Made by a program: the position numbers and the translations under genes. This document shows positions 17,518-26,781 of a DNA stretch of 64,000 nt, in pieces (positions within the stretch are counted from its first letter, which is position 1; each line of letters begins with the position of its first letter). The stretch is from W11650 sp041844915. Lineage in GTDB: Bacteria; Bacillota; Clostridia; Lachnospirales; Vallitaleaceae. Below the pieces are notes generated by a model that saw only the letters and a list, made by a program, of their open reading frames with translations, was not told where the DNA came from and ran no database searches. The DNA lies in the NCBI GenBank assembly GCA_041844915.1, contig JBGZBY010000048.1:4504-68503 (forward strand), given 5' to 3'.

Positions 17518-18675
17518 ATGAGATATCAAAGAATTTTTTCGTTGATTTTATGCATTATTTTGATATGCACTGTCGCAGGTTGCGGAAATAAGCAGACACA
17601 GCAGGCAGAGCCTACCTTTGAGGAAAAGCAGGCTGCGGCGGAGGAGAAGTTAAAGAAGGAAAGAGAGGAGCAGGAGAAAAAAAAGCAAGAAGAAGAAGCC
17701 AGAATAGCGGAGGAAGAAAAAAAGCGGCTGGAGGAGGAAAGACGTAAGCCGAAAAGCCCCTTGTCGGGCTTGCCGATGATGGAGGATTTGACCAATCGGC
17801 GCTCCGTTGGCATTATGATCAGTAATATTCAGTATGCGTTGCCGCAGTCTGGCATTGAATCGGCGGAGGTTATTTACGAAACACTGGCGGAGGGGGGGAT
17901 TACCCGCTTCTATGCTCTGTTTCATGAATTTGATAATGAAAAAATCGGTCCGATTCGGAGCTGTCGCCATTATTTCTTAGATTTTGCCTTAGATCATGAT
18001 GCCATTTATATGCATGCTGGCCAATCGCCGCAGGGGCAACTGGCAATTCAAAATCTGAAGATCTCTGCCATCAACTCCATCAGCTATTTGAGCAATATTG
18101 CCTTTTATTTGGATCCGAATCGAAAGCGGCCGCATAGCACTTACACCAGCTATGACAAGGTGATGACAGGCTGGGAAAAGCAGGGATATCGAAAGGAACC
18201 AAATCCAGAAACGGGTACGAAGCTTCATTTTTCGCAGGAGGAGGTTTTGCTGGCTGAGGGCGAGCCGATCGGGCTGCTGAAGTTGCCGTATTCTTATATT
18301 GATACGCCATATTTTATATATGATGAGGAAAAAAAGGAGTATCTCCGTTATCAATTCGGCGAGCCGCATCTTGATATTGAAACCGGCAATCAGCTGCATT
18401 TTACCAATATTATTCTACAGGTGGTGGATATCTGGAATATTAAGGGCGACGACTCCGGCAGAGTGGATATGAAGCTGATCGGAGAAGGAAAAGGCTATTA
18501 TTTTACCAGAGGGAAAAGGATTCCTATTACCTGGAAAAAGGAATCTCATGTGAAAACAACGCATTATTATGATGAAACCGGCAAGGAGATTCAATTGAAT
18601 CCTGGTAAGACATGGATTTCGGTTTATCCGAGCAATCGCTTTGATCTGCTGGAAATGAAGGAAATGGCAGAATAG
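17518..18675 (+). CDS. DUF3048 (YerB-type) lipoprotein
   Basis: A 385-residue secreted lipoprotein. The signal peptide ends in a lipobox V-A-G-C at about residue 22, followed by a charged Glu/Lys coiled-coil linker (about 30-75). The rest matches the DUF3048 family: SPLSGLP, RSVGIMISN, ESAEVIYETLAEGGITRFYALFHE, GPIRSCRHYFLDFA. Function of the family is unknown. It follows ybeY by 17 bases. Confidence 0.88.
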   Translation: MRYQRIFSLILCIILICTVAGCGNKQTQQAEPTFEEKQAAAEEKLKKEREEQEKKKQEEEARIAEEEKKRLEEERRKPKSPLSGLPMMEDLTNRRSVGIMISNIQYALPQSGIESAEVIYETLAEGGITRFYALFHEFDNEKIGPIRSCRHYFLDFALDHDAIYMHAGQSPQGQLAIQNLKISAINSISYLSNIAFYLDPNRKRPHSTYTSYDKVMTGWEKQGYRKEPNPETGTKLHFSQEEVLLAEGEPIGLLKLPYSYIDTPYFIYDEEKKEYLRYQFGEPHLDIETGNQLHFTNIILQVVDIWNIKGDDSGRVDMKLIGEGKGYYFTRGKRIPITWKKESHVKTTHYYDETGKEIQLNPGKTWISVYPSNRFDLLEMKEMAE

Positions 18676-18690
18676 GAAGAAAGGGAAGGC

Positions 18691-20304
18691 ATGAACAAAA
18701 AAGCAGAACAAATTGCAAAGCAGGGCGCCGTTTTAGCCGCAGCCTCTTTTGCCGTCCGAATTATCGGCTTGCTTTATCGCGTTCCGATGACCAATATTTT
18801 AGGGGATGAGGGTATGGGCTATTACAGCAAGGCCTTTAACCTCTATATGTATTTATTGATCATTTCCAGTTATGCAATGCCGGCGGCAATTTCAAAAATT
18901 GTTTCGGGAAAGCTGGCTTTAAGGCAGAAAAAAGAAGCGCATTTGATTTTTAAGGCATCTATTTTGCTGAATGTTTTAATCAGTGCCTTTTTTACGGCAG
19001 CTCTTTACTTTTCAGCTGAGCCGTATTCTGCCTTTATTCAGGTGCCCGGAGCAGAAATGGCGATTAAGACTTTAGCGCCCTCCCTGCTGATATTTGCGAT
19101 TATGTCATCCTTTCGCGGGTATTTTCAAGGCATGAGCACTATGGTGCCGACGGCGGTCAGTCAAATCATTGAGCAGATATTTAACGCCGGCTTTAGTATT
19201 TTGCTTTCCTTTTTGCTGATGACCAAGGGAGCGGAATTTTCTGCTGCCGGTGGAACGGCGGGCACCGGAATCGGAGCCTTGGCCGGACTTTTATTTTTAA
19301 TATTTATTTATCTGCTGTACAGAAGCAGGCTTCCGCAGACGGTTGTCAGTCAAAATCCCTTGCGGCTGGGAGAGATTCCCCAATTTTGGAAAATCATCTT
19401 GATGACCAGTATTCCTATGGTTATTGGAACGGCGACCTTTAATATTTCGACGATCATTGACGATGCGATGTTTACCAGAGCACTGTTTTTTCACAATTAT
19501 TCCAGAGTGGAAATTGCCATGCTAAGCGGAATATTGGATGGGAAATATACCATCATCATTACAATGCCGATTGCAATTGCTTCTGCGCTTGCGACTGCAA
19601 GCATTCCCAGCGTTTCATCCTCGGTAGCGCTGGCAGATCGAAAGGCAGTGGCAGATAAGATCATTATGGCAATGAAGGGAACGCTGCTGATTGCCATGCC
19701 GGCTAGCGTAGGTATTTTTGTGCTGGCGGGGCCGATTCTCAATATAATGTTTAAAATGGGTGAATTTGAAAAAATTACTACCGACATGCTGCGAATCGGA
19801 GCGATAACCATCCTATTTTTCAGCGTGTCAACACTGTCTATTGGCTTGCTGCAAGGCTTGGGGCATGTTGGAATTCCGGTTCGTTCGGCAATTAAGTCAA
19901 TTTTGATTAAAACAGCTGTCAATTTTTTGGTATTCTATGCCTTTAATTTAAACCTATATGGCGCGGCCTATGCGAATATTGTCTTTTCTCTGGCATCAGC
20001 CTATTTTAATCTGTCGGCGGTGGTTAGGAAAACAAAAATCAAGCTCAATTATACTGAGCTTTTTGCCCTTCCGGCGGCAGCTTCGGTATTGATGGGAGGG
20101 TTGGCTTTTCTGACCTACCTGATTGCTGATATTTTCCTCCCCGTATCATACTGGGGAAATGCGGCGGCAACAATAATAACCATTGTGATCGCGGCGGCGG
20201 CATATTTTATTTTTATTCTTCGCTTCAAAGCGATTTCTATTGAAGAATTGAAGGAAATGCCCTTCGGCGCAAAATTAGCCGGACTGGCAAGAAGAATAGG
20301 TTAG
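18691..20304 (+). CDS. MOP-superfamily flippase (SpoVB/MurJ-like)
   Basis: A 537-residue polytopic protein with about 14 membrane helices. The N-terminus (AKQGAVLAAASFAVRIIGLLYRVPMTNILGDEGMGYY) is typical of SpoVB/YtgP-type polysaccharide and lipid II flippases. It likely exports an undecaprenyl-linked wall precursor. It follows the DUF3048 gene by 15 bases. The exact substrate cannot be told from sequence. Confidence 0.88.
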   Translation: MNKKAEQIAKQGAVLAAASFAVRIIGLLYRVPMTNILGDEGMGYYSKAFNLYMYLLIISSYAMPAAISKIVSGKLALRQKKEAHLIFKASILLNVLISAFFTAALYFSAEPYSAFIQVPGAEMAIKTLAPSLLIFAIMSSFRGYFQGMSTMVPTAVSQIIEQIFNAGFSILLSFLLMTKGAEFSAAGGTAGTGIGALAGLLFLIFIYLLYRSRLPQTVVSQNPLRLGEIPQFWKIILMTSIPMVIGTATFNISTIIDDAMFTRALFFHNYSRVEIAMLSGILDGKYTIIITMPIAIASALATASIPSVSSSVALADRKAVADKIIMAMKGTLLIAMPASVGIFVLAGPILNIMFKMGEFEKITTDMLRIGAITILFFSVSTLSIGLLQGLGHVGIPVRSAIKSILIKTAVNFLVFYAFNLNLYGAAYANIVFSLASAYFNLSAVVRKTKIKLNYTELFALPAAASVLMGGLAFLTYLIADIFLPVSYWGNAAATIITIVIAAAAYFIFILRFKAISIEELKEMPFGAKLAGLARRIG

Positions 20305-20370
20305 CCTGCGAAGGCTGGAGGACAAAGTGCCGATCAAAAGGCTTACATTTAAGAAATTTTCTAATCAAAT

Positions 20371-20408
20371 TTTAATCTGATTCCACAAATTGCGGACGAC
20401 TTTTGATA
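20371..20408 (+). promoter_or_regulatory. Upstream element of comEA-like gene, shared with the Tad-like operon
   Basis: The block ATTCCACAA followed by TTGCGGACGA and TTTTGATA (20380-20408), preceded by TAATCTG, recurs with few changes at 40498-40538 upstream of the DUF5702/TadE operon. A TATACT follows at 20419-20424, but no good -35 stands at 17 bases from it. Confidence 0.5.
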
Positions 20409-20445
20409 AAAAAACAGTTATACTGAATTAATCAGGAGGTGCTTT

Positions 20446-20958
20446 ATGCGGGATCGGATTTTTAAATATTTTTTTATGTCTTTGTTGCTGCTTCTTGGTG
20501 GCATTGTGTACTTTAGTATGCTCCAATCCAATCGCATCGTGATCAAAAGCGCGGCGGTCGATAAGGATATGCCGGGAAAGCAAAGCGGTCAAGAAAGCGA
20601 AGCTACCGACAGCGCGGCTTCCGATAAGCAGAAGAAAGCAGAAAATAAGCTTCAGCCGGAGCAGCAGCCAAGAGCTGTGGCTTCGCCGACGGAGCCGGCA
20701 AAGGAGCCGGTTTTGAAGAATTCCTCTGAAACAGCAGAGGAAAGTCCGGCGGGAATAAAGAAGATTAATATCAACACCGCTGGCAAGGGGGAGCTTATGA
20801 CCTTAAAGGGAATCGGAGAAAAAAAGGCGGAGCTGATTTTGAAATATCGGCAGGAAAAGGGAAGCTTTCAGACAATAGAGGAAATCATGAAGATAAAAGG
20901 CATTAAGAGAAAAGGCTTTGAGAAGATAAAGGACTATATTACGGTTTCGGAGGAATAG
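20446..20958 (+). CDS. comEA: ComEA-like helix-hairpin-helix DNA-binding protein
   Basis: A 170-residue protein with one N-terminal membrane helix (about 8-24), a Ser/Pro/Glu/Lys linker (about 35-100) and a C-terminal tandem helix-hairpin-helix domain (ININTAGKGELMTLKGIGEKKAELIL, about 107-165). ComEA binds incoming DNA at the cell surface for transfer to ComEC, which is encoded 3.6 kb downstream. The SLBB-like segment of B. subtilis ComEA is not visible. ATG with AGGAGG site upstream. Confidence 0.87.
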   Translation: MRDRIFKYFFMSLLLLLGGIVYFSMLQSNRIVIKSAAVDKDMPGKQSGQESEATDSAASDKQKKAENKLQPEQQPRAVASPTEPAKEPVLKNSSETAEESPAGIKKININTAGKGELMTLKGIGEKKAELILKYRQEKGSFQTIEEIMKIKGIKRKGFEKIKDYITVSEE

Positions 20959-20991
20959 GCAGAAGCGTTTGATTTCAAAGGAGGGTATGCG

Positions 20992-21705
20992 GTGGCAAAA
21001 AAGATATTGGTTGTAGACGACGAAAAATTGATTGTCAAGGGCTTAAAATTTAGCCTAGAGCAGGACGGCTATCAGGTAGATACGGCGTTTGATGGAGAAA
21101 GCGCTTTGGAGCTGACAGAGAAAAGCGACTATGACTTGATTATTTTGGATGTCATGCTGCCGGGAAAGGATGGCATGGAGGTGCTTCGACAAATTCGTGA
21201 AAAAAGCATGATTCCAGTGATGATGCTGACAGCCAAGGGCGATGATATGGACAAGATCCTAGGGCTGGAGTATGGCGCCGATGATTATATTACCAAACCC
21301 TTTAATATCCTAGAGGTCAAGGCTAGAATGAAGGCCATCCTAAGAAGAAATGAGTCGATGGCAGAGATTCGACGAGAGAAGGAGAAGCCGGTATTGGAGA
21401 TTGATTTGCTGTCGCTTCATCCGGAGAGTCGTCAAGTATTTATGGATGAAAAGGAAATCATCCTGACGGTAAAGGAATTTGATCTGCTGGAGCATCTGAT
21501 GCGTAATCCCAATAAGGTATATAGCCGTGAAAATCTGCTCAGCATTGTTTGGGGCTACGACTATCCCGGAGACGCCAGAACGGTAGATGTTCACATCCGC
21601 CGCCTCCGCGAAAAAATAGAAACCATCCCCAGCCAGCCCCAATACATCCTCACCAAATGGGGCATAGGGTATTACTTTACAATGAAAGCCCAGTCAAGCG
21701 ACTAA
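20992..21705 (+). CDS. OmpR/PhoB-family response regulator
   Basis: A 237-residue regulator: receiver domain with D9/D10, phospho-acceptor D53 (ILDVM), T80 and K102, then a winged-helix DNA-binding domain (LTVKEFDLLEHLMRNPNKVYSRENLL and the DVHIRRLREKIE recognition region). GTG start 20992 follows AAAGGAGGG; a nearby ATG at 20987 is out of frame. Paired with the kinase at 21991. Resembles the PhoP/WalR subgroup, but the target genes are not evident. Confidence 0.92.
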   Translation: MAKKILVVDDEKLIVKGLKFSLEQDGYQVDTAFDGESALELTEKSDYDLIILDVMLPGKDGMEVLRQIREKSMIPVMMLTAKGDDMDKILGLEYGADDYITKPFNILEVKARMKAILRRNESMAEIRREKEKPVLEIDLLSLHPESRQVFMDEKEIILTVKEFDLLEHLMRNPNKVYSRENLLSIVWGYDYPGDARTVDVHIRRLREKIETIPSQPQYILTKWGIGYYFTMKAQSSD

Positions 21706-21805
21706 GCGAGGACAAGCGAAGCTTGGGCGGAGCTTAGGCATTTGACTGGCAAGGAGGTATGAGCAAAAAAGCAGAGCGAGCGAAGGGAGCGATGCGATTT
21801 GCGAA
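21691..21805 (+). repeat. 115-bp direct repeat, copy 1 (3' end of response regulator and gap)
   Basis: Copy 1 begins with the last codons of the response regulator and runs into the gap. It is about 94% identical to copy 2, offset 192 bases. It contains a hairpin built from CTAAGC and GCTTAG outer arms and CAAGC-GAA-GCTTG inner arms. A second hairpin follows between the copies (AGATTGC ... GCGC-GAA-GCGC ... GCAATCT, about 21816-21847). Confidence 0.9.
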
Positions 21806-21882
21806 TAGCGCCGGAGATTGCGGGAGCGCGAAGCGCGGAGCAATCTGCTTTCATTGAGAACAGCCCAGAGCTGAAGTCGTCG

Positions 21883-21997
21883 CAGTCAAGCGACTAAGCG
21901 AGGGCAAGCGAAGCTTGACCGGAGCTTAGGCATTTGACTGGCAAGGGGGTATGAGCAAAAAAGCAGAGCGAGCGAAGGGAGCGGTGTGATTTGCGAA
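21883..21997 (+). repeat. 115-bp direct repeat, copy 2 (gap and 5' end of histidine kinase)
   Basis: Copy 2 ends in the first codons of the kinase (TTG start at 21991). Copy 1 carries the same end followed by different sequence, so the duplication may have arisen by slippage or unequal recombination and placed the kinase start in a copied segment. Confidence 0.9.
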
Positions 21998-23388
21998 AAA
22001 AAAGCATTCAAGATCAATTGAATATTGCTTTTGTATCTGTTGGTGTTTTCGGCATCTTAACGGCTACTCTGATCATGGCTTTTTTAGTATACAATAGCTA
22101 TAATCGGGAAATGGAGCGAAAAATGGCAATGGAGGCAAATATGATCGCTACCGAGCTGGCAGCTCAAAATTTTTTTAATCGCTATTATTATGAAATTGAA
22201 AAGCTCTCTGTTTTTGCGGAGGTTAGCCATCGAGTACTGATTATCAACCGGCAGGCCAGCGTAATTTATGATACGGAGGACGCCGATCGGGGAAAGCTTT
22301 ATGCGGTGCCGGAGGTAATCAGAGCCCTCAATGGGAAATCTTCTTATGCGTACGCTAAACAAAATGAGGTTCGGATGGTTGTGCTGCCGGCAAAGGCACT
22401 AGATAGCGAAACGATTCTAGGCGTGGTGGTGGTTATGGCATCGAATCGAGAGGTGGTTGGAACACTGCGACTGATGGTTTATGCCGGACTTGGAATAATC
22501 GTTTCCTTGATTATTTTGATTTTGATTGTTGGCTTTGGCTTATCCCGTTACATCACAAAGCCCTTTACTGAACTGACCAGACAGCTAAACCGTATCAAGG
22601 ACGGCGGCTTTGATGAGATTAAGGAGGAGGACGGTGTCAAGGAGATTAACGAAATCATTTATGCAGCAAATCATATGATCCGCAATCTCAAGGATATCGA
22701 AGAAAATCATAAGCAATTTGTGGCGAATGTCAGTCATGAATTAAAAACGCCGCTCAGCTCCATTAAGGTATTGAGTGACTCTCTGCTGGGACAGAGAGAA
22801 ATTGACGAGGAGCTTTATCAAGAATTTTTACAGGACATCAGCAATGAGGTGGAAAGAGAAAATCTAATCATCAATGATCTGCTGACCTTGTCCAAAATGG
22901 GGAATCAATCCAAGGCGCTTACGATCAAAGAACTGTCGGTTAATGAATTGATTGAAACGATTATGAAAAGACTGAAGCCTTTGGCGGATAAAAAAGGGAT
23001 TCGGATGTTTTTTGAAAGCGGCCGAGAGATTCAGGCAGAATTGGATGAAACCCAGATTACTCTAGCATTCAGTAATTTGGTGGAAAATGCGATTAAATAC
23101 AATAAGGAGGAAGGGGTAATCCATGCCAAGCTGGATTCGGATTTGAAAAATTTTACAGTGGAAATCATTGATACTGGCATCGGAATTCCGGAGGAGGAAA
23201 TTTACCGTATTTTTGATCGTTTCTATCGAGTGGATAAGGCGCGCTCCCGTGAAACCGGCGGAACGGGGCTGGGGCTGGCGATTGCCAGACAGGCTATCTT
23301 GCTACATCAGGGCAGTATACAATGCAGCAGTGAGCTGGGCAAGGGCTCGGTATTTACCATTACCCTGCCTTTAAAATACCGCAGATGA
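21991..23388 (+). CDS. Membrane sensor histidine kinase
   Basis: A 465-residue kinase partner of the upstream regulator. Membrane helices at about 11-34 and 163-183 flank an extracytoplasmic sensor; a HAMP linker follows, then the dimerization box with phospho-His H249 (VSHELKTPL) and an ATPase domain with N-box (NLVENAIKYN), DTGIGIP and GTGLGLAI. The PhoR/WalK-like architecture lacks a visible PAS domain. The start is TTG with an AAGGGAG run about 10 bases upstream, inside repeat copy 2, so the start is less certain than the rest. Confidence 0.9.
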   Translation: MRKKSIQDQLNIAFVSVGVFGILTATLIMAFLVYNSYNREMERKMAMEANMIATELAAQNFFNRYYYEIEKLSVFAEVSHRVLIINRQASVIYDTEDADRGKLYAVPEVIRALNGKSSYAYAKQNEVRMVVLPAKALDSETILGVVVVMASNREVVGTLRLMVYAGLGIIVSLIILILIVGFGLSRYITKPFTELTRQLNRIKDGGFDEIKEEDGVKEINEIIYAANHMIRNLKDIEENHKQFVANVSHELKTPLSSIKVLSDSLLGQREIDEELYQEFLQDISNEVERENLIINDLLTLSKMGNQSKALTIKELSVNELIETIMKRLKPLADKKGIRMFFESGREIQAELDETQITLAFSNLVENAIKYNKEEGVIHAKLDSDLKNFTVEIIDTGIGIPEEEIYRIFDRFYRVDKARSRETGGTGLGLAIARQAILLHQGSIQCSSELGKGSVFTITLPLKYRR

Positions 23389-23465
23389 GGTCATGCCGAA
23401 AAGCGAGGGGCAATAAATTTTAAAGAAAACCGGCTTATAAGCTGTTTGGGGAGGAGGGACGAGGA

Positions 23466-24395
23466 ATGAATGGAAAGAAGGGCGTGCTGCTGTTTTTACT
23501 GCTTTTTTTGGGAATTTTCCTAGTTCTGAGAATTTTGCATTCCGAGCAGGCAAGAGAGTTGGTGCGGATTGCGCTGCCGGATGAAAACGGCAATTGGCAC
23601 CGAATCCAAACGGAGATTCCAACACTTGCCAGCCAAGAGAATTTGGAAAAGGCCATGAGCTATCTTTCGGCTGGCTTTCCAGAGCTGGGACTTTTGCCGG
23701 CACTTCCAGAGGGCGCGGCGTATTACAGCATTTTCGTTAGGGATGAGGGTCTTTTGGAGATTAACTTTAAGCAGGGATATTTGCAAAGCTCCGACCTGCA
23801 AAGAGGATTGTGCGAAGCGGCAATGATGCATACCTTTGCCGACTTTTCCGGAATTAATCGAATGTATCTTTATGAAGAAGGAATTCCACTGTCATCCTTA
23901 AATCGCAATTCTGTTTTTGGCAGGACAAAAGAGGAGGCGTATTTGTCCTTTGCCGACAGTGTTTCGCAGGAGATTACAGAAATGGAAACGCTTTTTTTGT
24001 TTGAAAGCAGGAAGGGAAAGCTGGTTGAGGTAAAAAAGGCAATTTCCAGACCAGTTTATGAAGGAAGGGGAAAAGCGTTGCTCCTTGCCTTGCAGCGGGA
24101 GGCGGAGCAGGAAGGGAAAACCGGCCTGCTGGATGCCGGCATTGGAATCAATGCTGTACGGATTCGTGCGCAGGTGTGCTATGTGGATTTTGATCAGGAA
24201 TTTGTGAAGGCCTATTCGGAAATGGGAGCCAATAAGAATTATTTGATTTATTCGATTGTGAACAGCTTGACTTCCATGGATAATGTGGAGTATGTTCAAT
24301 TTTTGATCAATGGCGAAAATCCGGAAAAGTACAATGAAACAAAGGCGTTAAAAGGGATGTATCGCAAAAATTTAGTATATGTCGAGGCACTCTAG
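23466..24395 (+). CDS. GerMN-domain membrane-anchored protein
   Basis: A 309-residue protein with an N-terminal membrane anchor (about 5-23) and two GerMN-like modules (about 60-160 and 190-295; for example the second with RIRAQVCYVDFDQEFV and SIVNSLTSMDNVEYVQFLINGE). GerM is needed for sporulation and germination in Bacillus, but GerMN proteins also occur beside two-component systems in non-sporulating species. It follows the kinase by 77 bases, so it may be an accessory or target of that system. Confidence 0.75.
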   Translation: MNGKKGVLLFLLLFLGIFLVLRILHSEQARELVRIALPDENGNWHRIQTEIPTLASQENLEKAMSYLSAGFPELGLLPALPEGAAYYSIFVRDEGLLEINFKQGYLQSSDLQRGLCEAAMMHTFADFSGINRMYLYEEGIPLSSLNRNSVFGRTKEEAYLSFADSVSQEITEMETLFLFESRKGKLVEVKKAISRPVYEGRGKALLLALQREAEQEGKTGLLDAGIGINAVRIRAQVCYVDFDQEFVKAYSEMGANKNYLIYSIVNSLTSMDNVEYVQFLINGENPEKYNETKALKGMYRKNLVYVEAL

Positions 24396-24540
24396 AAGGC
24401 TTTACCGGAGCAATCAGAAAGGAAAGTCTTGGAAGGCTTTTAGAGAAGATTCCAGAAGGAAGGTCGTGAAAGGAACAAATACTCTTTAAACAGAAGGCAG
24501 CAGGATGGAAACAAAGCCTTGCTTGGAGAAAGGAGGCAGT

Positions 24541-26781
24541 ATGAGGAAAGCAAAAGAGCGGGAACATTCGGAGAAAGGCCGGCGGAGTTGCAAGCCGGAG
24601 GAAATTGCAGCAGAGGGCGCGGAAAAGCTTCCGGGACGACAAACGGGAACGACGGGTAGACTAAAAAACAGAGCGCTGTTCTTATTTTTCATTTATCTAT
24701 TGTGTCTTTTGGCCAGATATTACCAGATGGAGCAGCAAAGTCATGAGCTGGATGAACTGGCGGGGCGCGGCTGCGAGGTCAGTGGAAGGATTATTCAGCA
24801 AAAAAAGCAGGGCTCCGGTTACGAATACCATATTCAGTCAGAAGCAATTACATTTGAGGAAAAAATCATATCTTCTCATCTCAAATTTCAATTTTATTCC
24901 CCCCAAAGCATTTCCATAAACAGTAGGGTTAAGGTAGCAGGGCAGCTAGCTCTTTTTCAGCTGCCCAAAAATCCGGGAGAATGGAACAAGAGAAATTATT
25001 ATAAGGCAAAAAATATTTATTATCACCTAAAAAAAGCAGAACTATTGAGCGCCGAGGCGGCGGAAAAATCACTTGTTCAGGAAGCGCGGCATTGGGTGGA
25101 AAAACAAAGCCGGCTTTTTTTGCCGGAAAAGGAGCGCCACTTGTTTATCAGCTTGTTTTCAGGGGATCGCAGCGAGCTGGAGCCGGAACTTACGGAGAAT
25201 TTTAAAAAATCGGGGATTAGTCATGTCCTAGCAGTATCAGGGCTTCATGTCGGCTTATTGATTATGCTTTTGAATATTGGTCTGAAAAGATTGCCGCTGC
25301 CTTATGGGGCGCAGCTTTTTCTGATGCTGGCGGTTCTTTTTGGCTATGTGCTTTTTACCGGCGGACAGGCGTCAATCCTTCGGGCGGTGCTGATGTTTGC
25401 CATTATGGAAGGAGCTTATTTTCTCGATCGGGCAAAAGACCCGAAAAGAGCTTATGCGGCGGCATTGCTGATATTGCTTTTTTATAATCCCTTTTATCTC
25501 TACGATATCGGTTTTTTGCTTTCATTTATCAGTGTTGGAGCAATATTATTTTTATATCCTTTTCTGCTGGCGGATAAGCCCAGACCGATACAAATGGCGG
25601 GCTTGACAGTGGTGCTTCAAATTGCGCTGCTACCTCTTTTCAGCTTGTATTTTTATCAATTTTCTTTGGTTGCGGTACTGGCGAATCTGTGGGTGGTACC
25701 GGCGATTTCCTGCTTTTTGGCAAGTTCTGTTGTCGCCCTGATTTTCAGCAGCATTTCGTTGACGCTGGCAAGGCTTGCGGTGGGAGGTGGATATTATGCG
25801 GCGCAGGTGGGGCTTTGGCTGACGGATTGGCTGGCAGAGCTGCCCTTTAGCTCGGTGCCGATCAGAGCAATGCAGAGCTGGGAGATTATACTATTTTATG
25901 GTATTATTTTAGCAGCATTAATCAGCCGAAGAAAAAAGCTGCTCTGGGGGCTGCTGTTTTCTCTGGTGATTTTTATTCCATACACTTGGCAGCCGCGGCT
26001 AATTATGCTTGACGTCGGGCAGGCCGAGTCGATGGTGGTGGAGTATCGCAATAAAACAATTGTTATTGATACGGGGTTGGCCTCCAATAAAAGCACAGCC
26101 GCTTATTTGCGCTATCGAGGGAAATACAAAATCGATATGCTGCTGCTATCGCATTTGGATCAAGATCATGCCGGAGGACTTTCGCGTCTGCTGGAGGACT
26201 ATGAAGTGGGGAGCATCGGCATTTCCGCAGGCTATCGGGAGCTGACACAGGAGGAGGCGGAGATTCTAGGTATGGAAAAGGTTCGAGCCAGCTATTTACA
26301 GCTAAAGAAACTTGCTCAAGGGCGTGGAATTCCTCTGCTCTATTGGCAGGCGGGAGATTACTTTGAAATTGCCGAATTGCAGTTTCGCTTTCTTTATCCG
26401 GCGGCCGAGGAAAGGATTTTTTGCAGCAATGATTTCTCTTGGGTGGCGGAGATGCGATACGGCGCGACTGCTGTTCTCTTTACCGGCGATATAGGCGAAG
26501 AAGTAGAAGCCCTTTTGCTGGAGCGAGGACTGATTTCTCAGGCTACGGTGCTAAAGACGGCGCATCATGGCTCTAAAAATTCGAGCGGAGCAGAGTTTTT
26601 GGAAAGAGTAAAGCCCGCGCTTGCAATCATTTCCTGCGGAGAGTATAATAGGTATGGCCATCCCTCGCCGCTTTTGTTGCAGGAACTAAGAAAGGGCGGA
26701 GCAGAGATTCGAGTAACGGCTTGGGATGGAGCTATAGATTTGCGATTTTCCCGAAACAGAGAGGTGATTATAGATGAGTAA
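24541..26781 (+). CDS. comEC: DNA internalization protein ComEC/Rec2
   Basis: A 746-residue DNA-uptake channel. It has an N-terminal membrane and OB-like part (VSGRIIQQKKQGSGYEY), the Competence-domain membrane core (SHVLAVSGLHVGLLIMLLN, ASILRAVLMFAI), and a C-terminal metallo-beta-lactamase-like domain (LDVGQAES, LLLSHLDQDHAGG, KTAHHGSKNSS, GHPSP). ATG 24541 has AAAGGAGG directly upstream; the in-frame ATG 24505 precedes that site and is rejected. With the comEA-like gene it suggests a natural transformation system. It overlaps holA by 8 bases. Confidence 0.93.
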   Translation: MRKAKEREHSEKGRRSCKPEEIAAEGAEKLPGRQTGTTGRLKNRALFLFFIYLLCLLARYYQMEQQSHELDELAGRGCEVSGRIIQQKKQGSGYEYHIQSEAITFEEKIISSHLKFQFYSPQSISINSRVKVAGQLALFQLPKNPGEWNKRNYYKAKNIYYHLKKAELLSAEAAEKSLVQEARHWVEKQSRLFLPEKERHLFISLFSGDRSELEPELTENFKKSGISHVLAVSGLHVGLLIMLLNIGLKRLPLPYGAQLFLMLAVLFGYVLFTGGQASILRAVLMFAIMEGAYFLDRAKDPKRAYAAALLILLFYNPFYLYDIGFLLSFISVGAILFLYPFLLADKPRPIQMAGLTVVLQIALLPLFSLYFYQFSLVAVLANLWVVPAISCFLASSVVALIFSSISLTLARLAVGGGYYAAQVGLWLTDWLAELPFSSVPIRAMQSWEIILFYGIILAALISRRKKLLWGLLFSLVIFIPYTWQPRLIMLDVGQAESMVVEYRNKTIVIDTGLASNKSTAAYLRYRGKYKIDMLLLSHLDQDHAGGLSRLLEDYEVGSIGISAGYRELTQEEAEILGMEKVRASYLQLKKLAQGRGIPLLYWQAGDYFEIAELQFRFLYPAAEERIFCSNDFSWVAEMRYGATAVLFTGDIGEEVEALLLERGLISQATVLKTAHHGSKNSSGAEFLERVKPALAIISCGEYNRYGHPSPLLLQELRKGGAEIRVTAWDGAIDLRFSRNREVIIDE

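Noticed and set aside
20403..20424. TTGATA and TATACT as a sigma-A promoter for comEA
   Set aside because: Spacing is only 10 bases.
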